Shown: in pieces, positions 16,089-27,400 of the stretch
Layout: each line of letters begins with the position of its first letter
Numbering within the stretch: position 1 is the first letter of the stretch
NCBI RefSeq assembly: GCF_016463295.1
Contig: NZ_JAEMRO010000002.1
Coordinates: forward strand, 119,860-183,859
Direction of reading: 5' to 3'
From: Brevundimonas sp.
GTDB taxonomy: Bacteria; Pseudomonadota; Alphaproteobacteria; Caulobacterales; Caulobacteraceae
DNA length: 64,000 bases
The notes under the pieces: generated by a model
Told to the model about the DNA's origin: nothing
Seen by the model: only the letters and a program-made list of their open reading frames with translations
The model's database searches: none
Program-made: the position numbers and the translations under genes

Positions 16089-16995
16089 GAAGCAGTATCC
16101 CTTCTTCGATCTCGTCACCGCAGGGACCGCAAGCGATCTCCACGTTGAAAAAATGATAGGCGTCCTTTGGGTCGCCGCGGACGATGAATAGACGCTCGTC
16201 GGCCGCCTCATAGAACGGTACGTCGCAGCGCGCGCAGCAACCACGCTGACGCCAGAGCAATGCGAACTTCTTCACACCCCCGAACGTTTCCGTGATCCGA
16301 GAAGGAGTGATCGAAGGGGTTACATAGGTCTCGACCGGCAGGTCCGCAAAGCTAATCAATACATCCTTGAACTTGTTGCATGACTTGCAACTGGCGGCGA
16401 GATTAGACCGATGCCTGCTCCCGCCCCGGCGTTGTGGGAAAACGTGTTCAATCTCGAAAGTCCAGTAATTCTGCGGCGCTCGCTGCTCGGGCAACGCGTC
16501 ATCGGGCAACTCCTCCTCGGCTTCAGCCTCATTGCCGAAAATGAGAGAATGGCCGCAAAGGTAGCAGCGATGGCTGTTGGCTTGGGCGAAGCGGCGAATG
16601 GTCTTCTTTTGACTTTTGGTGGGGTCCGCTCCTCCCGCCCGGATCCGTTCGCAGGCCCGTCGAAGAAACCAGACGATGTTTGCGCGTTCTTCCGCGCTAA
16701 GATCCAGAAGGTCATCGACGAGATTGTCGAGTTCCTGGTCAAGCGCCTCTCCTGGAAGATCATTAAATTCCCCAACGAGTTGCACGCCCCTGACGATCAA
16801 CCGGCTATGGACGAAGTTGGTGAGGCGGTCGCCCAGATAAGCATAGCTGTCGCTTGCCCGGAGGCTGATCGGTGGTGAAACGGGCAACAGTTGCTTGAGA
16901 ATAAGCCACAACTGCTCGCCCCAGTCTGCTGCTTTGGATTCAATTTCCTCGCCGAATAAATAGGTCTTCGTAAGAGCAACGCCGCTTGGAGTCAT
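16081..16995 (-). CDS. HNH endonuclease
   Basis: This 304-residue protein carries an HNH domain. CYLC (Cys144, Cys147) and CKSC (Cys203, Cys206) form a zinc site around EIEHVFPQRRGG (His184) and RSNLAASC (Asn198). A second treble-clef-like cysteine pair set (CCARC near residue 263, CGPCGDE near the end) suggests another zinc site. A strong GAGGAG Shine-Dalgarno precedes the ATG. The N-terminal ~130 residues are helical and of unknown family. It is the first gene of a minus-strand pair with the DGQHR protein and is divergent from the metallophosphoesterase-queE operon. It is a candidate restriction effector. Confidence 0.8.
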   Translation of the reverse strand: MTPSGVALTKTYLFGEEIESKAADWGEQLWLILKQLLPVSPPISLRASDSYAYLGDRLTNFVHSRLIVRGVQLVGEFNDLPGEALDQELDNLVDDLLDLSAEERANIVWFLRRACERIRAGGADPTKSQKKTIRRFAQANSHRCYLCGHSLIFGNEAEAEEELPDDALPEQRAPQNYWTFEIEHVFPQRRGGSRHRSNLAASCKSCNKFKDVLISFADLPVETYVTPSITPSRITETFGGVKKFALLWRQRGCCARCDVPFYEAADERLFIVRGDPKDAYHFFNVEIACGPCGDEIEEGILLRA

Positions 16996-17335
16996 GCCTT
17001 TCTCCTCATAGACCTTTCAATTCGATACATTAACTGTGTCATCCGCCTATTCGAGGTGCCTATAGCGCGATCGCCAAAGCGTAAAGCGGTGCTGTTAAAG
17101 TCAAAATACAGAAAAATGCCAACCATTGAAGGCCTAACTAGTAGGCGCAAATCCTACCCTGACAGAGCCGTCGGGTGGCTGACGGAGCCCCACGTCTTCC
17201 CGTCTCATATGCCTTTGGGCCCGTACGCCGAACCTCCGGCGAGGATGGCCTAAACCGAGGCTGCAACCCCTCACTGAAGTCCCGGCAGGTCGTGATCGCG
17301 CTCGCCTTATCCGCCGACGCCGCTAGGTTGTCGTC
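16996..17335. other. Divergent intergenic region
   Basis: This 340-bp gap separates the HNH/DGQHR pair from the metallophosphoesterase-queE operon and should hold both promoters. A locally A-rich stretch (17090-17130) stands out. I see no convincing gene; the 65-residue ORF at 17056 lacks a domain or a good ribosome site. Confidence 0.5.
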
Positions 17336-18289
17336 ATGAGCTACGACATCATAGGCGACATCCATGGTCACGCGGACCAACTGATTTCGCTTCTTCAAAC
17401 GCTCGGCTACCAGCACCGCGGCGGGGCTTGGCGTCACCCGAGCCGATCGGTGATTTTTGTCGGCGATTTTGTCGATCGCGGTCCGGGTCAACTGCGGACG
17501 CTCGAGATGGTGCGCGACATGGTCGAGGCCGGTTCGGCGCGGGCGGTGATGGGCAATCACGAGTTCAACGCGATCGCATGGGCGACCCCGCACCCGGCGC
17601 AAGAAGGCGCCTACCTGCGCTCACGCGCGGGCCCGGTGGGCGAGAAGAATCGTCACCAGCACCAGGCGTTCCTGGCCGAAGTCGCGGCCGACGGCGCCGA
17701 TCATCAGCGTTGGGTCGCCTGGTTTCTTGAGCTGCCGCTCTGGATCGAGGAGCCAGAGTTCCGTGTGGTGCACGCGTGCTGGAGCCCTCAACACGCTGAC
17801 CACCTAAGACCGCTGCTGCGCGAGGGCGAGCGGTTGAGCGTCGACCTGGTCCAGGCGGCGAGCCAGCGCGGCTCGCCCGAATATGAAGCGGTCGAAACGC
17901 TGTTAAAGGGGGCCGAGGTCGAGCTCCCCGACGGTCACAGCTTCACTGACAAGGACGGACATCATCGCACGGCTATTCGAATACGCTGGTGGGATCCGAC
18001 GCCAACCACCTACCGCGCCGCCTATATCGGTCCGGCAGGCGTCGACATGCCCGACCTGCCGCTGCCCACCTCTGAGCGGCGTCCAGCGCCTGACCGTCCG
18101 ACCTTCATCGGTCACTACTGGTTCGACCCGCTTGGGCCGCTCGCGCCGGTCACCCACCGTGTAGCGTGCGTGGATTTCAGCGTCGCAAAGGGCGGCCCGC
18201 TCGTGGCCTATCGCTATGATGGCGAGCCCGAACTGAGCGCCGCGAAGTTTGTGGCCGTGGACGTCGGAGCGGAGGTGCGGCGCACATGA
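17336..18289 (+). CDS. Metallophosphoesterase (PP2A/ApaH-like) coupled to queE
   Basis: This 317-residue calcineurin-like phosphoesterase shows the metal-binding series: GDIHGH (residues 7-12), FVGDFVDRGP near 44 and VMGNHEFNAI near 69. Later HACWSPQH and FIGHYWFD supply the remaining histidines. Relatives hydrolyse phosphoproteins, dinucleoside polyphosphates or pyrophosphates. Its stop overlaps the queE start (ATGA), so the two are translated together. That context suggests it works with preQ0 synthesis or with the Dpd system, for example on a nucleotide intermediate or a signalling nucleotide. This role is inferred from position only. Confidence 0.8.
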   Translation: MSYDIIGDIHGHADQLISLLQTLGYQHRGGAWRHPSRSVIFVGDFVDRGPGQLRTLEMVRDMVEAGSARAVMGNHEFNAIAWATPHPAQEGAYLRSRAGPVGEKNRHQHQAFLAEVAADGADHQRWVAWFLELPLWIEEPEFRVVHACWSPQHADHLRPLLREGERLSVDLVQAASQRGSPEYEAVETLLKGAEVELPDGHSFTDKDGHHRTAIRIRWWDPTPTTYRAAYIGPAGVDMPDLPLPTSERRPAPDRPTFIGHYWFDPLGPLAPVTHRVACVDFSVAKGGPLVAYRYDGEPELSAAKFVAVDVGAEVRRT

Positions 18290-18921
18290 CTTATGCTGTG
18301 AAGGAGACCTTCCTGACGGTGCAGGGCGAAGGCGGCCAAGCCGGCCGGCCGGCGGTCTTTCTGCGCTTCGCAGGCTGCAATCTCTGGAATGGACTGGAGC
18401 GCGACCTCGCCAGCGCCGTCTGTTCATTCTGCGACACGGACTTCGTGGGCACGGATGGCGACGGGGGCGGCAAGTTCGTGACCCCGGAGGCGCTGGCGGC
18501 TCATGTCGGATCGATGTGGCGAGGCCGCGAAGGCGATCCCAGGCTCGTCGTCTGCACGGGCGGGGAGCCCCTGCTGCAACTGGACAGGCCCCTGATCGCC
18601 GCCTTAAAAAACCAGGGCTTCGACATCGCCGTGGAGACCAACGGCACCATGGCTGCGCCGGAAGGGATCGACTGGATTTGCGTTAGCCCCAAGGCCGCGG
18701 CCCCTGTGACGCAGATCTCCGGTCAGGAGTTGAAGTTGGTCTATCCTCAAGCCTTGGCCATGCCTGAACGCTTTGAGGGGTTGGCCTTCGAGCAGTTCTG
18801 GTTGCAGCCGATGGACGGACCGGATCAGGCGGCCAACACCGCCGCCGCGCTGGACTACTGTCTCGCGCATCCGAGGTGGCGTCTCAGCATCCAGACCCAC
18901 AAATACATCGGGGTGCGCTAG
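18286..18921 (+). CDS. queE: 7-carboxy-7-deazaguanine synthase (QueE, radical SAM)
   Basis: This 211-residue radical SAM protein begins MTYAVKETFLTVQGEG, the QueE signature. The cluster cysteines follow the C-x14-C-x2-C form: one cysteine in FAGCNLW and two in AVCSFCD. This is the arrangement of the Burkholderia-type QueE rather than Cx3Cx2C. VVCTGGEPLLQ and AVETNGT bind SAM and substrate. The enzyme contracts 6-carboxytetrahydropterin to 7-carboxy-7-deazaguanine. It is on the opposite strand from island queD and queC but supplies the same pathway. Downstream, 18922-19147 has no gene. Confidence 0.92.
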   Translation: MTYAVKETFLTVQGEGGQAGRPAVFLRFAGCNLWNGLERDLASAVCSFCDTDFVGTDGDGGGKFVTPEALAAHVGSMWRGREGDPRLVVCTGGEPLLQLDRPLIAALKNQGFDIAVETNGTMAAPEGIDWICVSPKAAAPVTQISGQELKLVYPQALAMPERFEGLAFEQFWLQPMDGPDQAANTAAALDYCLAHPRWRLSIQTHKYIGVR

Positions 18922-19147
18922 GCGGTTTCTGTGATCGCGGGGTGGCGCGGAACTCAGGTGAAGTTGTCCAGTCGCTGTACAAAATCGAACGAAGGGTTCG
19001 TGCCTTCGACGACGACATTTTGAACGCGGTAGGTCGCGATAGCGGCCTTTCAAGCGATCTGGACGTCTCGCTCAGCTTGGGTCGTGTGGGTAGTCAATAC
19101 ACGTCTCGCGCGATAGGCTGATTGCGTAGCGTCGGGGCAAGCGCTTC

Positions 19148-21481
19148 GTGAGTAAGCGCAGGGGGCATGAGGCGTTGAAGGGTTTCAGTGCGTCCACGGT
19201 CAAGTCGTGGTTCCAGTACCGGTGTGAGCGGAAGGTCAGATACGAGCTTTCAAGCGATGACGAACTGGCGGCTGTGCCGGTGCTCAAAGACATTCGCGAA
19301 GCCCCTTGGGCCAGACTCGGCAATGAGTTCGAAGATCGCGTGGTCCATCGCTTGGCGGCCGAAGCGTCAGTTCTGCAGCCGGCGCCAGGCGAGAAAGTCC
19401 TGTCCGAGCGACTGACGCTTGCCTTTCTGCGCGGCGAACGATCGGAGACCTACGCCGCCCAAGTCAATCTGAAGCCCAAAGGCGTTCCGCGTTTTCTGGA
19501 GGGCACCGGGTTAGAACTCAACCGCAACATCGCCGATCTCGTTCGGCGAGAAATCCTGCCCGACGGTCGTGCTTGCTTCACGATCATCGACATCAAGGCG
19601 ACCCGGCGCGCCACGGCTTTCCACAAGACCCAGATCGCCTTCTATGTGCGGGTGCTGGAAGAGCGGCTCGCCGAGATCCGCCTGGCCGCTCCCGCCACCC
19701 TGAACCGAGACGGGGAGGTCTGGCGTATCCCGGACAGCGGGACGGCCCAGGGCGATCGGGCGGAGCCGGAGGTCTTTGCCCTGCGTCCCTATCTGCGTCA
19801 GGTCGACGATTTCTGCAGCCAGACTCTGCCGGTGATCGCCCAGAAGCGTATCGGCCGCGGTCCGTCCGATCAGACCTTCCACCACCTGTATTTCAAATGC
19901 GAACAGTGCGCCTTCCGGGAACACTGCGTGCAATCGATTGCACCGGAGCTGGGCGCGGCGCGGGACGTGTCTGCGGTCCCCGGCGTTACCCACGAGTCCA
20001 AACGTGCGCTCAAAAGGATGGGAATCGAGACTGTCGGGGCGCTGTCGAAAGCCCACGGTCTGGCGAAGACTCCCGGTGCGGGATGGTCGCTGACCCGCAA
20101 TGCGTCGCGGCTGGTCGCCCGGGCGGCCGCCCTGTCGACCAACACCATCCAGCGCACCGAGGAGGAGCACAGCTTTCTCATGCCGCCGAGAGCCGATCTG
20201 CGGTTTCTGGTCTCGGTCGACTACGACCCCGTCGATGATCGGATCGCCGCCATCGGTTATCGCCGCATGGGTTCGGATGGAACGACCAGCGATGACATCC
20301 GCGTCCCCCAGACTGCGGAGCTCAAGGATGAAGCTGACGCCCTGGTGGGGGTCATGGGCCGGCTCATCACCGATCTGGCCGCCGTGGATCAAGCCAATCG
20401 CGAGGCGATGGACCGGGGCGACGAAGCCGCGCTCCAATATGCGCACATATTCTTCTACGAGCCTTCCGAAGCGTTGAGCCTGCAAAAGGCGGTCGGCCGT
20501 CATCTCGACGACCCTCGCGTCCGCGGTGCCCTCCTGCATCTGGTCCGGCTGTTTCCGCCCGAGGACATCGTTCCGGAGCCGGAGTTCAAAGGCGCGCACC
20601 ATCTGCCCGCCACCGCCGTCCGCAGTGTCGTGGAGCAACTCTACGCCTTGCCCGTCTCGGTCGCCTATGATCTGCGCCAGGTCAGCCAGGCGCTCGCCAC
20701 CGTCGGCGCCGCCGCGCCCTATGCGCCGGCGGACGGGTTCGAGCGGCCGTTTTCGTCTCTGTTGTCCATCGACGTCATCCGCGGGTTCCGGGAAGGCGTG
20801 GCCGGTGCGCCCGAAACGGCTGACATCGTCGCCGATGTCGCCGCCCGGCTTGGCGCCCTGCAGGCGGTGATCGCCTGGCTCTACGAACAGCATGCGGTCG
20901 CGGCCGCCGCCGGCGCGCCTATGCTGCGGCTGAATAAGCGGCCGTTCCTGTTCCACGAGACGTTTGATCCGCTCGATGCGGCGGACCTGGATGTTCTCAT
21001 CGCCTGCGAACTTCTGGAGAACCGGGCGGGCCTTCTTGAGGCGCTGGTCAACCTGGCCCAACCCGCCAGCAGACGCCGGGACGGTGGCCGCGCCATGGCG
21101 GGCCTCGAGTTGATGTCCATGGTCAACTACGGCCGCGACAAGCTGATGAGGTTCAGGATTCCGCCCGCCAGTCAGGACAGCGATCTCGGGCCCAACGATC
21201 TCAAACTGATCCTCACCGACGACCAGCCGGACCTGCGCCTGGATATGCTGCAGTGGCCCTTGGTGGAGTGTCGGATCCTCCAGCCGTCCCAGCAGGACCT
21301 AGCCTATCCCAACATCGTCAAGGTGATCGTACGAAAGGATGTCTTCGACGGGCCCCTCTTCCAGGACCTGCTCCGGACAACGCCGGCCAACGGCTGGCAT
21401 CTCGATCGGCATTTCATCGACTTCAACACAGACAAGGCCGCGCGCTTCCTGCGCCATCTGGCCGCGGGGCAGGCGGCATGA
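19148..21481 (+). CDS. RecB/Cas4-type nuclease with Fe-S cysteines, HhH and RNase H-like region
   Basis: This 777-residue protein starts at GTG 19148. The PD-(D/E)XK core is visible as FTIIDIKATR (Asp-x-Lys) followed by HKTQIAFYVRVLEE, the Q-x3-Y motif of RecB-like nucleases. An N-terminal cysteine (WFQYRCERK) and C-x2-C-x5-C (KCEQCAFREHC near residue 250) are placed as in Fe-S cluster nucleases such as Cas4 and AddB. VPGVTHESKRALKRMGIETV resembles a helix-hairpin-helix, and the next segment (LRFLVSVDYDPVDDRIAAIG) looks RNase H-like. This order recalls the nuclease half of TM0106-family RecB-like proteins, where a helicase normally follows in the same chain. Here the helicase is the next gene, coupled by ATGA. 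The likely role is end-processing or DNA cleavage in the restriction arm. Confidence 0.75.
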   Translation: MSKRRGHEALKGFSASTVKSWFQYRCERKVRYELSSDDELAAVPVLKDIREAPWARLGNEFEDRVVHRLAAEASVLQPAPGEKVLSERLTLAFLRGERSETYAAQVNLKPKGVPRFLEGTGLELNRNIADLVRREILPDGRACFTIIDIKATRRATAFHKTQIAFYVRVLEERLAEIRLAAPATLNRDGEVWRIPDSGTAQGDRAEPEVFALRPYLRQVDDFCSQTLPVIAQKRIGRGPSDQTFHHLYFKCEQCAFREHCVQSIAPELGAARDVSAVPGVTHESKRALKRMGIETVGALSKAHGLAKTPGAGWSLTRNASRLVARAAALSTNTIQRTEEEHSFLMPPRADLRFLVSVDYDPVDDRIAAIGYRRMGSDGTTSDDIRVPQTAELKDEADALVGVMGRLITDLAAVDQANREAMDRGDEAALQYAHIFFYEPSEALSLQKAVGRHLDDPRVRGALLHLVRLFPPEDIVPEPEFKGAHHLPATAVRSVVEQLYALPVSVAYDLRQVSQALATVGAAAPYAPADGFERPFSSLLSIDVIRGFREGVAGAPETADIVADVAARLGALQAVIAWLYEQHAVAAAAGAPMLRLNKRPFLFHETFDPLDAADLDVLIACELLENRAGLLEALVNLAQPASRRRDGGRAMAGLELMSMVNYGRDKLMRFRIPPASQDSDLGPNDLKLILTDDQPDLRLDMLQWPLVECRILQPSQQDLAYPNIVKVIVRKDVFDGPLFQDLLRTTPANGWHLDRHFIDFNTDKAARFLRHLAAGQAA

Positions 21482-24400
21482 GCACGCGCGACTACATCCT
21501 GCGTTTTCTCAATCAGCCAGAGACCTTCGCCACCGGCGCGAGCGATCCGGAGGTCTGGCTTCAGGCGCTTCGCGAGGTCGCTGCGCCCCTCCTCAGAGAG
21601 GGCGGCGGGCCTGCGTTGCGACCCGCGCAGGTCACCGCTTGGGAGGGACTGGCTCCCACCCGCGCGGGTCTTGTGCTCGGCCCGCCCGGGACCGGCAAGA
21701 CGCACCTCCTGGCGTGGCTGATCGTCGGCTACATCCTGGCGCGGAGATCGGCCGGCCTGCCGGCGCGCGTGTTCGTCAGCGCCTTCACCCGCAACGCCAT
21801 AGGCAATCTTCTCGACAGCGTTGCCGCCCGGGTCGGACAGTTCGCGCCAGAGGCCTTCGACGTCCATTACCTGGGCGCAGCGCCTCCCGCGGGACTGTCG
21901 CAGCGCATCAAGCATCGGGCCTCGGTCGCCAAACAGGAGGGCGAGGCGGCCTTCGCGGACCTGGACGCCGAGGCGGTCGTGGTCGGCGCCTCGGTCTGGC
22001 AACTGCACCGCCTGCTTTCGCACAAGAAGGCGCCCGGCGACGGCGTCTTGGCTCCTCTGTTTGATCTTGTCTGTATCGACGAGGCGTCGCAACTGGTGCT
22101 CAGCCAAGGCCTGATGGCCCTTTCCGGACTGAAGCCCGATGGGCGGATCGTCGTCGCTGGTGATGACCGGCAACTACCCCCGATCCGTGCGGGCCGCGAC
22201 GTCGATGTCAGCGGACGTCAACTCGGAAGCTCTCTCTACGCCTTCCTGAAATCCGCGGGCGCGCCGGAGTTCGCCCTCGAAGAAACCTTCCGCCTCAACG
22301 GACCCCTCACGACCTTCCCGGAGAAGACCTTCTATCTCGGCAAATATCGATCGGCGGACGCCGTCCGGGACGCGCGTCTGGCCCTCAAACCCGACTGGCG
22401 TGAAGGACTTGAGCCGTGGGAAGCGCATGCGCTCGACCCCGATTGGCCCATCGCGGTTCTCGTCCATGACGGTCCGTCCGCTTCGAGCAGCAATCCGTTC
22501 GAAGCTTGGGCCAGCGCGCGGCTGCTGGAAAAGCTGGCCGAGCGTCTGGAGGATGTGACCGAGGCGGACGGGGCCTACAAGAGCGATCTCTGGCGTGAAC
22601 GGATCGCGGCGGTCAGTCCGCACCGCGCTCAGAACACAGCCATTCGAAACGCTTTGCCGGCGCCGTTGCGCGCCAACGCCTTCGTCGAAACCGTGGACCG
22701 GATCCAGGGCAAGGAGCGCGATGCGGTCGTTCTGTCCTACTGTGTTGCCGACACCGAGTTTGCCCTCGCCGAGGCGGACTTCATCTTCGCGCCCGAACGC
22801 CTCAACGTGGCCGTGACGCGAGCGCGTCACAAGCTGATCGTTCTGATCAGCCGCCGCCTGCTTGAGGCCTCGCCGGTCGACCAGGAACAGATGGACAAGG
22901 CCGAGGGCTTGCGCGAGTTCGTCTTCGACGCGGCACTCATGCGCGAAGTCGAGGTCGTCGACAACACCGGCGCCAAGGTCGACGTTCAGATCCGTCTTGT
23001 CGGCTTTGAAGACTCCGGAGACCTGATCGACCCGCCGGTCCAGGCGCCTGTTGCGCCGCCTTCGACCCAAGCCCTGACCGATGAGGACGAGCATCTCCTT
23101 CAGGCTGTGCGGGATGTCGCGCTCGCCAGCGCCTATGGCACGGCCGCGAGTTTTGCGCTCGAGAAGCGCCTCGGGCCAAAGTCCGTTCTGCCCGGTCTGA
23201 GCCGGTTGCAGGCCGGGGGTTACATCGACCTGTGGCAAGTCATTACGGCCAAGGCCAATTTCTGGAACGCGCGGCCGCTCGACCCGCCCCGCCGGATCTT
23301 CCCGGCCGACCATGAAACCGTCAAAGGCCGCGCTGAGGAGGTCATCAACCAGTCCAAGCGAAGCCGCAAGCCGCCCCTCTATGACGATGTTCGACGCCAG
23401 TTCGCCTGGGTGAACGTTGAGGGACGGGACGTCGTGCGGCCTTCATTCGATCGCCTGCGCGATGAAGGGCTGATCCAGTATTCGAGCGATGGCGAAAAGC
23501 TCAGGATCGAATGGACGGGCGTCGCCACCTTGGAGCCCTTGCCCGAACCGCCCGAAGCGCCGGCCCTGTCCGATGAAGATTTCGCGGTCCTGAACGCGCT
23601 CGAGACCCTGGAGGCCAAACGGATCAATTTCGGGGTCTTTGAAGGCTGGACCTCGGCGGCCACCCTGGCGGATGGCCAAGGCTTCAGTCGACCCCAAGCC
23701 CAGGCCGCGCTGGGTCGGCTCGCGGCGAACGGCTGGGTGCTGTTCGCCGGCGAGGGGCGCGTGCGTAGCCGGATGGCCGAACTCGCCCGCGAGGTCCGCT
23801 ATGTGAAGCAGCGGTTCGATCGGGATGATGCGGATAAGCGCCCCTTCCTGGTTCGCAGCCTGAAGGTGGAATTGCGAGATCGCAACAAGCCCCTCAGATC
23901 CGAACCGCTGGCGGCCGTGTTCGATGATCTGGCGGCGGAACTGGGCGGGACCCATGCCCAAGCCCTGATATCGCTTAAGGACGGCCTCATTGGGCTCTGG
24001 GGCCCGAAGGCGACCATCGCCGGCTTCCAGCGCCGCAGCCTAGAGGCGCTCAGTCGCGCCTGGGCGGGAGTCGGGACCGACGCCGTCGTCATCTCCGCAG
24101 ACACCGGGGCCGGCAAGACCGAGGCGGCGGCCCTTCCGTTGATCGCCGGCGCCGCGGCGGACCGTCTGGCTGGCGTCAAGGGCGTGCGAGCCGTGCTCGC
24201 CTATCCCCGGATCAGGCTCGCGACCAATCAGGCTCAGCGTCTCGTGCGCTATGCGGCCATTCTCTCACGCCAACCCGGAGCCCCCAGACTCACCGTCGGC
24301 ATGCAGTTCAAGGGCACGCCCAATCGGCTGGACGCCCTTCAGGACTGGGACAGAGACGAGGGCTGGCGGCTGTTGTCCGATCGCGAACTCGTCTTCCCCC

Positions 24401-27400
24401 TGTTCGGCTGCCCGGAGTGTGGTCAGACCCTCCATCTCCACAATGGGGGAGGGGACGCCGGCGCCGACCGACTGGCATGCGTGGCGTGCGACTGGTCGTT
24501 CGACGGCTGGATCGGCAGCAAAAATGGCCTGCGCGAGACGCCGCCGGCGCTGTTCATCATCACGACGGACTCGCTGCATCAGTGGATGCACAATCCGATC
24601 GCCGGCCGCCTGTTCGGAGATGATCCGGCGTACGCCCCGCCCCGGGCGGTCATGGCCGATGAGATCCACCTTTATTCCCATGTCCATGGCGCCCAGGTCG
24701 CGCTCGCGCTGCAGCGCCTGTCAGCGCGCGCCGCGATCAATGCGCCGGATGCCCCCGCCATGCTGATGGTCGGGATGAGCGCCACCTTGGGCGACCCTGC
24801 CGCCACCTGGGGCCGGCTCGCCGGGCGCGCCGAGGTTCTGTCGATCGCCGCCAGCGACAAGGAAAAGGAGATCAATCCGCGCGGCCGGGAGTATTTCTAC
24901 TTCATCCAGCCCGAGGTCGAGTCCCGCGGCGCGGACATCGCGGGCGCTTCCACCACGATCCAGAGCCTGATGTGCCTTGCCCATGGCATGAGGCGACGGA
25001 CCGACAGCGATGGCGGATTCCGCAGCGTGGTGTTCCTCGATTCAATCGACAAGGTTCGCCGCCTGCACGGCGACTACACCGACGCCGAGGACGGCAAGGA
25101 ACTCGCAAGCTACCGCACCCGAAAATATCCCGAAGATCCCGCGACCGGAGAACTCCCGACGCAGTGTTGCGGCGAGCCCTATGGGTGCGACCGGTTCCAG
25201 GGTGGCGAATGTTGGGTGTTCGCCGCGCAGGACACCGCCCAGATCGGTGCCCAGGGTTTGCGGCGACCCGGCCAACCGCTGAGCGTCATCGACAGGCCCG
25301 TCACCTCCGCCTCGACGGGACGGGTCGAGGACGCGATCAAGGCGGCCGACGTGGTCTTCGCCACCTCATCGCTGGAGGTCGGCTACGACGATCCGGATAT
25401 CACCCTCGTCTATCAACACTATGCGCCGCAGAATCTCGCCAGCTTCGTTCAACGCAAGGGGCGGGGAGGGCGCGGCAGCGATGACCGCCCCATCACGGCG
25501 GTGACCCTGTCCATCTATACGAGCCGCGATAGCTGGTGGTTCAAACGACCGTGGACCATGCTCGAGCCGACGGGCTTCAACAGCCCCCTCAACCCCGACA
25601 ATTTCTTCGTGCGACGCGGTCAGATCGTCTCGACCATCCTAGACGCCTTCGCGCGCTACGAGCGGCGTTTCGGCGGCTTCGATCCGAACACGCCGCCCCC
25701 GCCGGCGCTGGTCGAGGCCGAGGCGCTCGTTCGGCGCGTGTTCGGCGGCCCTGTCTGGGAGGGTTACGCGGCGGATCTGGGCGCGCTTTGGGCGCTGGCC
25801 CTCGCGCAGCGCAATGGCACAGCCAGGGGCTCCGGTCTGCCGCGTCTACGCGGCGAGCTCGACTGGGCGCCGGACCTTCTGTTCGATTCCATCAACCTGC
25901 CCCGACTGAACGTCATCCGCGCCGGTGAGGCCGAACCTCGCGCGGAGGACGTGTCTCTCGCCGCCGCCACCGTGTCGCCCGGCGGCGCCACGCGACGCTA
26001 TCACGCCGTCGAGGTCGACTGGCGCCCACCGGTGGCGGGGCAGGGGCCATGGTTGGCCGCGCAAGACTATGACTCTGCCCAGAGGCTGAGGCCTTTCGGT
26101 GATGATCCAAACGCCTGGCTTGAGCGTCTGCCAAGGGAGGCGAGAACCTTGTTGCCCGGCCTTGAGGCGGAGTATGTCCGGCCCCGGCAGATCACCCTGC
26201 AGCGCCTCGGTCAGGTGCATGGCGCGACTTGGATCGCCGACTTCGGGCTGGACGCGAGCGATAATCTCGTTCCGGCGCGTAATGCGCCGCAAAACCGGCA
26301 GATCGGCCACCAGTCTCATAGCCATCTGCGCGGCTTTCCTGTCCTGAAGCCGGCCGACGATGAGGCGAGACCGCTGTCCACCGGACGGCTCAAGCCCTGG
26401 GTCGAGGCCTTCAACGCCTTCCTCGGCGACGGCGTTGGCGGCAAAACGACGGGTCTCGGCTTGGCGCGGGTGTTCTGGGGCGCCGACGCCGAACTCGTTC
26501 TGACCGGCCCGCCCCGCGAAACCCTTCCGATCACCCAGGTCTTCACCTCGCCAGGCAAGGGGCCGACCCTGCACGGTTATCACGTGCAGACTGAGGGAGT
26601 TCGTTACCGTCTCGACGCCGGTCGGCTGGGCGATTTCCTCGACAGGGAAGCGGCCCGGCTGACGGTTGATGATCAGGCCCGCAAGCGCGTCGTGAGCGCC
26701 CTGGTCCGTTGGAAGGTGGAGAGCGGCGCCCAGTCGCTCGGGCTGAACATGTTCCAGATGCGCCGCGCCGGTGAGTTGATCTCTAGCGCCCTGGCCGACC
26801 CGGCCTATCTAGACCGGCTCAATCGGATCGCCTTCCTCTGGAACAAGGGCGATATCGCCTCCCTGTTCGAAGATGTGCGGGCGGATCTGCTGGCCTGTCA
26901 TCCGCTCCTGTCGCCCGAGCGCGTGGTCAAGGTGGCCGATGCCTTCTCTGACGACCGTCTCAAGCCGATCCTGTCAGAGGCGCTGCGGGCGGCGGGAGAT
27001 CGCGCCGAGATCAGGGCCTGGCTGCAGTCCGCCGTCGTTCACAGTCTAGCGCTCCGCTTGAAGGACAGCTTCGTTCACATCGGGCACGGAGATGATCGGC
27101 AGGTCCTCGTTCATGCCGCCCTGCCGCTGCAGTTCGGCGCCGACCTCGAGGGAGGCCGCGACATCATCATCTGTGAAGTTGGTAATCATGGAGACGGAAC
27201 GACCCGCGCCTTTGTCGGTCAGGCTGACGACGCCGCCAGCCATTGGCGTGACGGCTTCCTTGGTGATTGCCCGAATGCGACAGAGGACGCCGCGCTGGAT
27301 CGCCTCTTCTCTCTTCAGGAGCACCATGCCGGTTGGCGGGCGCTCGATCCGAACGACCCGGCCGCGCTCCAAACCTTGGCCGAACCTCTCGGCCTGGATC

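Noticed and set aside
19511-21061. 516-codon minus-strand ORF inside the RecB-like nuclease gene
   Set aside because: The plus strand has nuclease and Fe-S motifs; the antisense frame shows none.
21253-21477. 75-residue N-terminal extension of the large helicase
   Set aside because: It overlaps the nuclease gene in another frame; the ATGA junction at 21478 is the natural start.
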